Source: Asterella californica (Eukaryota; Streptophyta; Marchantiopsida; Marchantiales; Aytoniaceae). From it: 64,000 nt of DNA. Under the pieces are notes generated by a model. The model worked only from the letters and a program-made list of their open reading frames with translations, ran no database searches and was not told where the DNA came from. Of the stretch, positions 43,095 to 53,985 are shown piece by piece (within the stretch, counting starts at the first letter, position 1; every line of letters starts with the position of its first letter). The stretch covers positions 8,680,001 to 8,744,000 of the forward strand of contig JAYKYS010000005.1 of assembly GCA_036924285.1 (NCBI GenBank), in the 5' to 3' direction. The position numbers were made by a program, and so were the translations under genes.

Positions 43095-46000
43095 CATACG
43101 GATGATGGATCGAAATTACCGAATGCTCTTACGGAAAGAGCGATGTTGCTCGAAGAAAATAAGACGAGATCATTACTCATAAGGTGGTTACTCAAGCCTA
43201 GAATCCTTTCTTGGAAATTCTCAAAAGTGTAACAAAGAGACCTATATGGTTCACATGTCATACGTATGGATTGACAGTGTGAGAAGGACTCGAGTAACTA
43301 AATGTCTTCAAAATTACTTGAGAATTTCTTCACCATAGTAGATTAAGCTCTGCTCGCAAAAGAATTGCTCAAGCTGCGACGATGAAAAAATTTGCTAAAG
43401 CAAGAATCTTGTAGTCCGTTAAGCGATATATTTGTAAGATAGATACTCATAGCTTGGAAGCAAGAATCTTTTAGCAACGTAAACAAAGATAATTCGTTAG
43501 TCAGAGGATTTTTTTTAAACAAAAAGCAGCTGCGCCTATCATTCTTGGGTTATACCTTCAAAGTACGAGTTTGTGGATATAAGATGAATTCATATGTTGG
43601 ATTTGATGTGGATGACCAAGACCTTGGAAATTTCATCAAAGCCAAAGAGAACAAACTTCTTTATCTCTTTGTTCAATATCCTCCGACACTGCGAATTCAC
43701 AACTCGAAGATCATGGATGCAATAATCAACTCTATCAAAACGTACGATTGTTAGCACCTGATGGGACACTCCTCGACCCATGACCATGATCATTTATTGC
43801 TCAGACCGTGATACAGTTCATGAAAATGATTACAAAGCATTTCAAGCGTTACATTCTAGTTCACTTACCATCTTGAAATTCTGCAGCTTTCAGTGTAATT
43901 GAAAGAAGACGAATCTAACATCATGCAAATCTTATTCTTCAGGACTATACTTGAAAAGTTCTCACTGCCTATGGTCAATGGCAATAATCCTCCGTAGCTT
44001 AAAAGTATCTATGATATTAGATAGCTGTAGCATAAATGTGCCATGTGGGACTTTCCAGAGCATGATGCTAGCTTGGGTGGAACTGCTAGAGGAAGCTCCT
44101 AAGTTGACATGATTCCTTGTCCTGATTAAACACAAAAATTGTTCATCATGTGCACTCATCATCAATGTGAGATATGTAACTTGAAAGATCACCGTGTGAG
44201 TGTGAGTGATGACTTTGTCTCACACCTTAAACAGAATGAGACAAGGATGCCCTTGGGTCTCTCTACTGCTCACATGTGCTGTGGAACCTTTAGCATTAAA
44301 TTATGAACTTCAACGCCCGTGGTATTATGCTCTCTCTGCTGAAAAACCTCAAATATAATGGAACGGTTAGAAGACATATTTTGCTCGTTTGAACCAGTCT
44401 TAGAAATGAAAATAAATCTATAGGTATTCCATTAAGCTCCTCTCAATCTACTTCTAAACCAATCACATTGGACATAAAATCGGTACAAGATGAATCAACT
44501 AGACTATTAGGTATTATGGTCAATCAACTGTATGAACCAAATAGCACATGGAAAGACCTTTTTTATGAATTTACTTCTACAATTGTATTGTGAAAAATGA
44601 AGAATTTTAATACTATAGGTAGAGTCTCAACAACTAACTCTATATTACCTCCAAAATTAGATTTGTTGCTGCTCAAGTCTCCCTTGTAAAAGACATTTCA
44701 TTATGAAGATTCACTCAAACCAACCGAGCAGTGAAAATTATAGAGTCAAACAAACACTCTTCTCCATTGTGCGCCAACTATTTAATGGGAGTCAACTAGC
44801 CAAATCAAGACGATACACGCTAAATAGATTGCACAAATGCAAACGAATCAATCCAGAAAATGGAGAACTCTCTCTAACCCGTTCGTCTTAACACCTCATG
44901 AAGTAATCTATTTTAATCGCTTCATTAGAGATGACAAATAAAAACTGTTTTGCAAGTTATCCATAGATAGACCAATAATAGAAAATAATTTCCTCGGTGT
45001 CATACTATTTCGAGAAGTTTCTAACCAATATTTGCAACCAGTCGAGTAAAAACATTAGGGCTCCCCAGCTGCTAGATGTTCTAAGTTGATCAAAACGGAA
45101 TTCTTAATACATGGCATTTAGCGCTAATGCACAATACTTAGACTTCTTGCAAGAGATATGAATGAACTATATTGTCTCGACTTTCAAAGCTAAATAATCC
45201 AAAAATAGTATACAAAATCACTAAAGACATATCATATAAATATTAAGTAGACCAATACCAGATTGATGTAATAACCAAACCATGATATCACTCACTGTAA
45301 CTAAAATTTGGGTGAGTAAGGTCATGCGATCCCAACTCTGGTCTTCATAAGGTTTCCCGGCAATCACCTTTGTAAGTTTGAATACATAACAAACGTTTCA
45401 CTGGAAAATCTTGATATATCTCAAATCAAAGTATATAAGATGAAACCATGAACTCCATGAATGTTCTGTACAGATTTCTCAGACAAGGTCTAGAAGGAGA
45501 ATCTTCATTTCTACCTTTAGTGTAATAAATGAAAGATTCAAGCGAACTCTCAAAGTCAGCTGTCTTCGACCTTAGTACATTCAAGATCATATTTTAGATA
45601 AATTATTTTATAACTGATCCCTAAGACGTTGTTAGCAAACGAATTCTCAAATTTGATCACCAAATAGATATATTCGAAGAACACTATCTTTTGTATTGTA
45701 CTAAAGCTCGCGATGTTTGGAAATTGATGATGGAAATCTTTGCTACCCATGTTTTCATGAACCTGGATTTGCTCATTCTAAACACAAGTTGTTTGGATTC
45801 CGTCCACATATTCTCATACTGAAGCTGCAGTTTAGAATCTTTCAATGTAAGACGTAACTCACACTCTAAAAATTTTCAACTAACAACACACAAAATATAT
45901 AAAATCTAGTATAATTCTAGAATGTGCGCTCGATAACTTATAAAATTCCGCTTTGAAGTATTGAGACAAGACCTTTACACATGAGACTTGAATAAGTAAC

Positions 46001-46623
46001 TATCCACCTATCCTTTTAAAGAATTTAAAATTTCTCACTGAAAGATCATCCGTAAACTACTTCTATAAACAACAAAAGGCAACTCAGATTTAACGAATAG
46101 TGTTCCTCTCTCCTTTAAGAAAAGGGGGTAGCTAGGTGCAATTCCTAGTCGGATTTTGGTGTGCTTTTGAGCCTCAAGGGGAGGCTCCTGCCTCTTCCTG
46201 TGGACACCCACTTCCTCCCCGCGGGTCAGGGAAAAAAGAAGAACAAGCAACGAACTTGAGTTTTGACTGTTTAGGAATTAGATGACAAGGTCTACTTTCC
46301 TCTTACGTGCAGGAATTGTTTTCAACATAGGGATAACCCTAAAACCCCATCTTCCCGAGTCAACCCCCGGTATTATTACTATCTACGGACACATGTCCGA
46401 CAGACGTTCAACAGAGAACCTGTGCTGACTGGACACCGCCAACTTTACTGACAACAACTCCACTTATAAGGCTCTTCGATGTATGTTTATCCGTAAGCCT
46501 TCACCTCCCCAAAGGACAATTGTGTAAAGAACAAATGAATAACAGATCTGCCGATAACTGAAAATGAATGGACAGAACTGTCGACACCGTAGACAGTTCT
46601 ACCTGAAGACATAAAACAATGGG
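43095..46623. other. Decayed sequence, possible old LINE remnant
   Basis: No intact gene. The plus frame 43,545-43,754 is short and motif-less. Around 44,370-44,690 the plus strand reads GIPLSSSQSTS, LGIMVNQLYEPNSTWKDLF and IGRVSTTNSILPPKL with stops. This spacing is reminiscent of the thumb region of LINE reverse transcriptases, but the catalytic box was not found. A GC-rich patch at about 46,100-46,245 holds GAGCCTC...GAGGCTC as a small hairpin; its origin is unknown. Confidence 0.35.
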
Positions 46624-49009
46624 TTAATCCAAACGCTTGAGTCCGTCTCGGATGGCTTGCTGGAAAGTCTTGTTGTGTAGGATGAAAGAAGAGACATGAC
46701 CACCAGTTACCCACCGCACCTCCGACTCAGGCCATGCATTATGTAGCTGTTGCACTGAGTGCCTCGGAATGTACCCATCATCCTGAACAAAAGGACTTGT
46801 CATTAGTAATTTCGCCAGTAGCAGTTATGGATCTCCTGGAAAAGCGATTTTCTCACGCTGGAAGGCAGTGTGTCCAGAAGATAAACAACTACTCTTCCTC
46901 TCTTATCAAGGATCATCGGGGGAGTCTAGCACAAACCTAAAACCTAAACGATGAATAAATGCACTTAAATGTTCTGCTTAACAACTTCATCGTGGGGATT
47001 TCCTCTAAATTATACCTAAATGGAACAGTTTGACGGTAAACTTTACATTCCTCACTGCGACAGAAATAAGGCATCTCCTAGCAATACTTGGAAAGTAACG
47101 AAGACGTCTGGATCATGTTCGAAAACACTCACCGTAGCTGCTACAAATATGACAGCTCTCGGGTTTTTGGGGACAGGGAACTTTGTCACATCTGTGAGGG
47201 AGAGAATGGTACGCATACGCTCCCTTGCTTTCTCCAGGGTCATGCCTGCTGCAGCAGCTTCATCTTTCATAAGTGCGTCCCATGCTGTTCCGTACTGCAA
47301 AATGCCCTCACAGAATGCTGCAGCTGCAGAGTGAGGAGCTAGTAAGGGCACTACGGCTAACGGTGTCGGATGCAAGGAACCCACCATAGCCGCATGAACG
47401 CCCCCTGCTCACAAAATGTACTCATCAGAATACTTTCTGTAGAAGAGGTCCCTTGTTCATCAACATAAGAAATTCACGGGGACCCAGAGCATAGTGTTTT
47501 CGGACGTACTCAGAATATATCCGCTTATAGGAAATGCAGACACAACACAAAAGAGAAAATGTGTTCTACAAACGGCTTTCTAGACATACCCATGCTGAGC
47601 CCACACACTCCAAGCCTCTCATAACCTTCCTCTTGATTCAGCCAGTGCAGAAGCGCTCGGGATTCTTCAATTGTGGCCCTCCCAAGGAGCAGCAAGTCAC
47701 TCACACAGAGTAACCTTGCTCCTCGCTGTCCTTTGGGACGTCGATTTCCATAGTAAGGGCTGGACCCACAAGAATTCAACAGCCATTCTTACATACGGTA
47801 CCTTAACAAAACAGCGTTCAACGCCTCTTCCTTCTCCCTGGTGAAAATGTCGTGGGTACTTCTATCAGTGTGACAAACTGACTGACGACCTAGCCACGTT
47901 TCCACCACTAGAATTTCCTTGGTACAATGAAAAGCGAGTTCCTCGAAATAATGCCGGCCAGTCCCGTTCTAGAAGCAATATTTTCTTTGTTCTCGATAAC
48001 TTGATAGGTGTCTGCACTGCAGCTATAAAGACACTCAGCAATTTTTCTGGATCCCTTTCCCAGTTTACGGGGGCCTTTCTTATACGCCTGAAAAGAAGTC
48101 TGTGGAGCTCATGCGAGAACTGCATAACGTGCCCTTACCTTTCAAGGACCAAGGTGGAGATATTATCTTTCAATAAAGGACCGCCCAACCTCAGTCTCCT
48201 CTCAAATCCGTGGTCTCCTGTGCCTGTAGTTTCAGACGATATCCGGTTAGACTCTGAACTTCCCTGATAAAGAGCTCCAACTCGCGAGGTTATGACGTCA
48301 GAGAGGCCCTACCTAGGTTGCCCAGAGAGAGGAGCATCAGTTATTGATAAATTGTCAGTCGACTTTTCACAATATTTTCAGTGTTCAGTTACAACATTTG
48401 CTTCTAAGGTAGTGATAGACGGGCCATACTTTAAATGGTATTCGTGGAAAAGCTAGCTAATTGTGCACTCGTTCGCTGGCCATGACAGAAGCTTCCAACT
48501 GAAGTTGCACAGATCAGACTAGATTTGCAGTACTAGTCGCCAGACTGACGCCACATTAACCTGGATCCTTAAGCAAGTTTTGACAAGGTTCAGACAAGCA
48601 GCAACCTAAACAGAAGAGTACCTGCAAGGTGCACTACACATGAACCTTTGTGACGCGGAACATTCTTCGGGGTAAGGAACCGAACGCGAGCGGTTTGACA
48701 CTCGAATGGAAGAGCTCGTCTAACGAAGTCCTCGCAAGGAGTACTAAAAATCCCTTCCTGCAATATGGCATTGCGAGACTCCCAGACAGTTTTCCAGATG
48801 GGACGGACGGCTGGCGGGGGCCAATGCTGAGCCGATACTTGTTGCAATCCCTGCTGAAGCAGCTGTCTCGTTATCTCTTCAAATAATACCATATTCTGAC
48901 CTCCCCAACCCCCTGTGAAAAACTGCGGAGCCAAACGCAATCTGTGCATAATTGCTCCATAGAGATGATCCAACAAGTAGTGAGCAAAGCCTAGATTGAC
49001 CGCCACCAT
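46624..49009 (-). CDS. ABHD18/DUF2048-type alpha/beta-hydrolase, 5 exons
   Basis: Hand-built minus-strand exons: 49009-48622, 48223-48139, 47759-47590, 47404-47133 and 46782-46624 (TAA). They total 1,074 bases, 357 residues, with all junctions GT-AG and frame-consistent. Blocks: LLDHLYGAIMHRLRLAPQFF, FECQTARVRFLTPK, HLAGTGDHGFERRLRLGGPL, SPYYGNRRPKGQRGARLLCV, VSDLLLLGRATIEESRALLHW, GVCGLSMGGVHAAMVGSLHP, AVVPLLAPHSAAAAFCEGIL, FVAATDDGYIPRHSVQQL and EVRWVTGGHVSSF. The nucleophile Ser lies in the GLSMGG elbow (split by intron 3), the likely acid is in the DDGYIP block, and the likely His is in GGHV. The length fits the plant family. Substrate and compartment are unknown to me. The start at 49,009 is the first ATG in frame; a GTG or TTG 30 bases upstream is not needed. 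Confidence 0.92.
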
Positions 49010-50310
49010 TTTCCGCTTCTCACAAGCTCCAACTAACAATCAAACTCAGGACAAAATCATTTCCTGCTTTCGGATCTACTGCGGTTGTGAGAATATCCTT
49101 CACCCTGTCATCTCTGCAAGCACATCCAGGCTCGCCTTCTTTCGAAACGACCCTACAATCATAAATTTTCGTAACCGCGAAACACTGTCTAATCACCAAA
49201 CCTTTGACTTCTTCCTCCTTTTATCTTGATTCTCCGCTGTACAATCTCCCTTCCTCAGCATTCATTCCGGACGGCAGAATATGATCGAGGCTAAGCATAC
49301 GACGTGAGATTTGTAGTCAGCCGAGAAACTACTTGGCACTCGTCATCGAACTCGCATTTACGGCAAATGATCTACTTTCCCCAAAATGTCTCCCTCGGCC
49401 CGTCTCTCTGCGGGGAAGGGTAGCTAATCAAAGTAGCCAAAGGAGACCCACAGCCGACAGTCCCCTAATCGCGCGTCGAAAGTCGAGACGAGGAGAGCGG
49501 AGTGGTCGAGTGCGTGCGCAAGCTACTGTACCGAATGAGCGAAGGGGTGATGACGTAGCAACACGAAACTTCATCCAACCGGACACTTTGGAAGGCGTGC
49601 GCCTTCTGCCTGGCCTACTCATCGCCCACCGGCAAGCATCGTTGCCGTTCAACCCTGTCACCGGATAAGTCTCGTCTCTGCTTTCCCCGATCATCTCATC
49701 TCATCATTCTTCCGCTCCACTCTCTCTCCGCCGGGAATCCGCCCTATCTGGTCGGCCTTGTCCGTTTCCTTTCCACCACCCCGAGAAGACCTCGACGGTG
49801 AATCCAGTCCATCGTCAGAATGAGGGGAAATAGCGTAAGAGACAATTGGGGAAAACCCCGTCAGAAGCTACCGTCGTCGGTTCTTGGCCAATCCGGAGGC
49901 AGACAATGTGAGCACAGATGGCTCCTCCCTCGGGACAAATCCAGTTCATCTACTCGGAGCAGTTAGGATTCTTGGTCACAAGGAAGTGCCAGGAACTCCG
50001 TTTGCAGGCCAATTACGTTACTTTAGCGTACTTTAGAAGTCACATGCAGTTAAATTACGGTACTGTCCCCTCAGCTGAGTCTGTCTTCTAGTAGAGTATG
50101 TCGGCATCGTCCTCGCGACACGCAAGTTTGACATTTTCGGTTACAGAACCCTCCGTAGATCTCCGTAAAACGTAAACGTCAGGAAAATTTCGCGATGTGA
50201 GTGCAGCCTGAGTTTCGCTCGGCAAAAACCCTCTCGACTCCTTCTCCTCTCGCTCGTGTGCTCTCTCGCTTCGTCGTGAAGTAAAGGTAAACGCTTTCCG
50301 AATCAAACGA
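49010..50310 (-). promoter_or_regulatory. CpG-rich upstream region of the ABHD18-like gene
   Basis: The sequence upstream of the start becomes CpG-rich at about 49,390-49,660 and again at 50,100-50,290. Pyrimidine-rich runs at about 49,690-49,780 would be purine-rich on the gene's strand. Overlapping open frames on both strands here are a composition effect and show no protein motif. This is probably the promoter and 5' untranslated region (inference). Confidence 0.4.
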
Positions 50311-51153
50311 GTGTCATTCGCTCACAAACAGCGGAATCGCATTGATCTGATCAAGAGCGAAGGTGTTTTAAAAGCTAACAGAAAGTATGTAACGAGTTGG
50401 AAACAAGCACCACCAAATTCAACTCACAGAACATCTGGCAATTTCTTCCGACATGGTTACTACCGTATGGAACAAAAGCTACTACTACAAAATGGTTGTC
50501 TTCTCATCAAGAAGAGATGTACCTATTTGCTAGCATCAAAGAAGAGGTCGGTTCCTGCGGGATACGCAGTGTATGGATTTGCGTTTCTTGGAATACCAGC
50601 TCTCGAGCTGTCAAAGTTCAAACCAAAACAACAGCGTTCAGATAGGTCGAAATTTAACACGAGTTAACATGGTATGCTCTGCTCCAGGAAATGTTCAAAC
50701 TTCCGTCACTCCGTACGAACTTCGAAAGCAGTTAGAGCATCTCTAACGTGTTAGTTGGGGCGTCGCTCCCCGTAGAGAATCTGATGGAGTTTCCGATATA
50801 AAGCGAAAGTATCATAACGAAGTTCGTTTCCATAATAAAACCACGACGGATAAAATTGACAAAGGGATCCACCAATTTACGGTAGGTTGTTGATAAAATG
50901 GATTCCATCTTTGAATCTTCTCAATCGTATCCTCAAGACAACCAAACAGAATCATACGGGGCGAATGATGGGCGACAGAAATTAACTGCCACAAGTCATA
51001 AACGCTTGTAACTACCTGTAAGAAAGTCCATCCCACGATTTAAAGTGACAACTATAACGATAACTGAACTAAAGACGATACTGCAAATCAACGTAGCAGA
51101 GTTTCCAATAAATGAAATTCCTGCGATTTCAGAAGTGACTGTCCATGATAAAG
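50311..51153. other. Intergenic region without supportable gene
   Basis: A plus frame at 50,311-50,667 has no recognisable motif and a second frame overlaps it. Nothing else was seen. Confidence 0.4.
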
Positions 51154-51173
51154 GGGTACCTCCGGAGGTACCC
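51154..51173. repeat. Perfect 20-bp palindrome
   Basis: GGGTACCTCCGGAGGTACCC equals its own reverse complement with no loop. It stands in otherwise AT-rich intergenic DNA, and no flanking terminal repeats were found. It could be the centre of a former foldback element or a symmetric binding site. Confidence 0.85.
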
Positions 51174-51864
51174 TGTAACAGTTTTTAAGGATGACTGTAA
51201 GCAGTCTGTTGCCGCAGAAGAGGGGGTAGATGGAGTGTTACGAATATGGGAGAGATGGAGGACTACTAACATTAAGAGTGTTCATGCTAGATAGATATAT
51301 TATGATCCATAGTGGAGAAACCGAGGAGAACAGATGGGTGACATGACCCGAAAGTAAGAGACTAGAAAGAGGAAGAAAGGAGAAAAAAAGTGGGAAAATA
51401 AGAGCTGAGGGTTTAGGTCTAGCAAGGTTTCTGAAACTCCCTCTTCTTTGTATTTTGGTGTGGTTATATGTATGATACACCATCTTCCTTCGTGGACTAT
51501 CATGCAAGGGATTTGATAAACCACGATTGGTTGATAAACTATGATATTTCTATATTAATTTGATAAATTATGATTTTTAAACGGTATTTCTATCCACGCA
51601 GTTAAATCGTTAGATCTCCTCATAAAACAGTAGAGACTTTATATTTCCTTTACCCTTATGTTGCAGCAGTCACGATATACATAAACATTCCACTCTCCTC
51701 AATTTACCTCGAGGAAAGGTTTAGGACTGAGAAGCTATGACTACTAACTTCCACAGAATAGAGAATAAAGAGAAATATAAAGTTTCGACAGTTTTGCGAA
51801 GGGATCTAACGGTTAAACTGAATTTCTAGAAATATCATTTCTATCGAATTCACATATAAAGATC

Positions 51865-51950
51865 ATGGATTATCAAATGTCTTGCTTGATAATCCATTAA
51901 GGAGGATGATGTATTATAAATAAAACTACTCTAAAAAAAAAAAAAACTTT
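51865..51950 (+). repeat. Stem-loop followed by an A-run
   Basis: Perfect 12-bp arms ATGGATTATCAA (51,865-51,876) and TTGATAATCCAT (51,886-51,897) flank a 9-nt loop. About 40 bases later comes a run of A's (about 51,935-51,949). Hairpin plus A-run resembles the 3' end of a short retroposon, but no polymerase III boxes were seen upstream. Confidence 0.5.
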
Positions 51951-52905
51951 ATGTTTCCAAAATACTGTACAATTCCATCCTGCTTTTTGGGTATTTTTCA
52001 TTTTCAAGTTGCAAATTTTGCAAAATGAACCGTTTGATATTTATTCCATGAACCTTTATTAACTTGTAACTTTCTAAATTCTACTTTGTAAATTCAACTC
52101 AATGCAATTCCCATCGCAGGTGCAGCCCTTTGTTTCATATGGTAACGGTTCAGTGCTCAAGCGTAGCATAAGCAATGTAGTTAATGCCATCTATTAATTC
52201 AACTTCACTAGTTTGATAACACATGAAGTAAAGGAGAAAGCGAGGATCAAGGAGAAAATGCAGAAGAGTAAATATACACCCAATACAATCTGCCCAGCGA
52301 ATGATCACAAATGTGAAATCTTGTTCGCTAACAAGGAACATGATGGTGAGCATGTAGTCAAGCCGCCGTATGAGGAGGCTAACATTCGTACAATCTCTCA
52401 AAGGTACCAAATTAATCTATAAACTAGATACTATAATATATTCACTATTATCTAGATACTAAAGACGACTATTTAGTATCTTTCGGTGATATTGATCCGA
52501 CAATTCTGAGTACAAGAAAACAGCCCCGATCAGCGTTAAAACTTGTACGAGGCTAATTGAGTGAGTGCAAGAGTGAATGATCTATGATGCTGTCCCGGAG
52601 GAAGTGGGGCAGGAAAGGAAAGATGTTCCCAAACGAACCAAATCGAAGGGTTATTTCCAAAAATATGGTGTACAGAGCACTTGAGTGTCCCGTATCGTCA
52701 TGGATACCTTTGCGGAGTGAGGAGTACGAAGTGAAGGTCAAAGAGCGCATGAAGAGCGTTTCTGTCAGTGACGAAACCAGAGTTGAGCTGGCTGCAGACC
52801 AGCGTACTCACTCCAGGATAAGCCCTGCTTCTGCTAATAAAATTGCAGGCAGAATGAATGTCATTGACAAGCTTGAGTTGAAGAAATGAACCATCTTTCC
52901 TAAGT
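51950..52905. other. Intergenic / 3' flank of GMD copy 1
   Basis: No gene supported. Hairpin AGATACTAAA...TTTAGTATCT lies at about 52,455-52,483. The plus frame 52,584-52,889 runs antisense to the likely 3' untranslated region of the GMD gene and has no motif. Confidence 0.45.
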
Positions 52906-53985
52906 TCAAGGTTGTTGCTGGGGAGCAATATGGCCATGGTCGGCGAGGACCTGCTCCCTCTTCGCGGCTTCGAAATCGGCGTCTACCATCATAGCCACTA
53001 GCTGCTTGAAGTTGACCTTCGGGTTCCAGCCGAGTTTCTCTCTTGCTTTGGCAGACGAACCTCTGAGGTTGTCCACTTCAGAAGGTCGGAAGTAACGTGG
53101 ATCAACTTCGACATAATGCTTCCAGTTTAGGCCCAGGTATCCGAAGGACTCCTCGAGAAATTCCTCGACCGTGTGAGAATCTTCTGTTGCAACGACGTAA
53201 TCATCGGGCTTTTCTTGCTGTAGCATAAGCCACATAGCCTCGACGTAGTCCCCGGCGAATCCCCAATCTCTAGAAGCCTTTAAGTTACCTAGGTACAATT
53301 TGCTCTGCAGACCGACCTTGATTCTGCCCAAAGCTCTGGTGATTTTACGCGTTACAAAGTTCTCTCCTCGACGTGGAGACTCGTGGTTGAACAGAATGCC
53401 ATTGCAGGCGAACATGCGATACGCTTCTCGGTAGTTGACAGTGTACCAGTGAGCGGCTACTTTGGAAACAGCATAAGGGCTGCGAGGATGGAAAATAGTG
53501 TTCTCATCTTGAGGAGGAGGAGTGGCACCGTACATCTCAGAAGAACCAGCCTGATAGTACTTGACTTGCCTTCCTGTAGTTTCGATGTGGACTCTCACTG
53601 CCTCCAGGAGCCTCAAAGCTCCAGTGGCGACGACATCGGCCGTGTAGTCCGGGTTTTCGAACGACACTCCGACATGCGATTGGGCACCGAGGTTGTACAC
53701 TTCATCGGGGCAAATGCTATCGACCCACTTCCTTAAAGCAGATGCGTCCGTCAGGTCTCCGTAGTGAAGCTTCATGCGCGCGCTGGACTTGTGCGGGTCG
53801 ATGTAGATGTGCTCGAGGCGCTGCGTGTTGAAGTTCGATGAGCGGCGGATAATGCCATGAACTTCGTAGCCCTTGGACAGTAGGAATTCGGTCAAGTATG
53901 ACCCATCTTGCCCTGTGATGCCAGAGATCAGGGCCTTCTTGAATGGAGCATCAGCACCAAATGGCTTCGTCCCGTTGTCTGCCAT
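52906..53985 (-). CDS. GMD1: GDP-D-mannose 4,6-dehydratase, copy 1
   Basis: An intronless 359-residue protein starting at ATG 53,985 ([10 protein letters not shown]). The open frame extends 8 codons further upstream only through a TTG. It is an extended short-chain dehydrogenase. The NADP-binding glycine motif [10 protein letters not shown] is at about residues 22-31, followed by [32 protein letters not shown] and [21 protein letters not shown] carries the catalytic Glu, and YAVSK carries the catalytic Tyr and Lys. [17 protein letters not shown] and [19 protein letters not shown] complete the set. It converts GDP-D-mannose to GDP-4-keto-6-deoxy-D-mannose in the cytosol, the first step to GDP-L-fucose for cell-wall and glycoprotein fucosylation. 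Length and absence of introns match plant GMD/MUR1 genes. It is head to head with the second copy at 57,836. The C-terminus ends in a Gln/Pro run. Confidence 0.97.
   Translation of the reverse strand: MADNGTKPFGADAPFKKALISGITGQDGSYLTEFLLSKGYEVHGIIRRSSNFNTQRLEHIYIDPHKSSARMKLHYGDLTDASALRKWVDSICPDEVYNLGAQSHVGVSFENPDYTADVVATGALRLLEAVRVHIETTGRQVKYYQAGSSEMYGATPPPQDENTIFHPRSPYAVSKVAAHWYTVNYREAYRMFACNGILFNHESPRRGENFVTRKITRALGRIKVGLQSKLYLGNLKASRDWGFAGDYVEAMWLMLQQEKPDDYVVATEDSHTVEEFLEESFGYLGLNWKHYVEVDPRYFRPSEVDNLRGSSAKAREKLGWNPKVNFKQLVAMMVDADFEAAKREQVLADHGHIAPQQQP

Noticed and set aside
46100..46245. GC-rich patch that looks organellar
   Set aside because: I could not match it to any plastid or mitochondrial gene from memory; only a small hairpin is visible.
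49333..49694. Overlapping 111- and 88-codon frames on opposite strands
   Set aside because: They lie in a CpG-rich region upstream of the ABHD18-like gene and have Arg/Ser-rich composition without motifs. They are a base-composition artefact.
52584..52889. 101-codon plus frame next to GMD copy 1
   Set aside because: Antisense to the probable GMD 3' untranslated region, without domains.
53383..53736. Plus-strand frame opposite GMD copy 1 (and 57,962-58,354 minus opposite copy 2)
   Set aside because: Antisense shadows of the conserved GMD codons; both appear only because the two genes are homologous.
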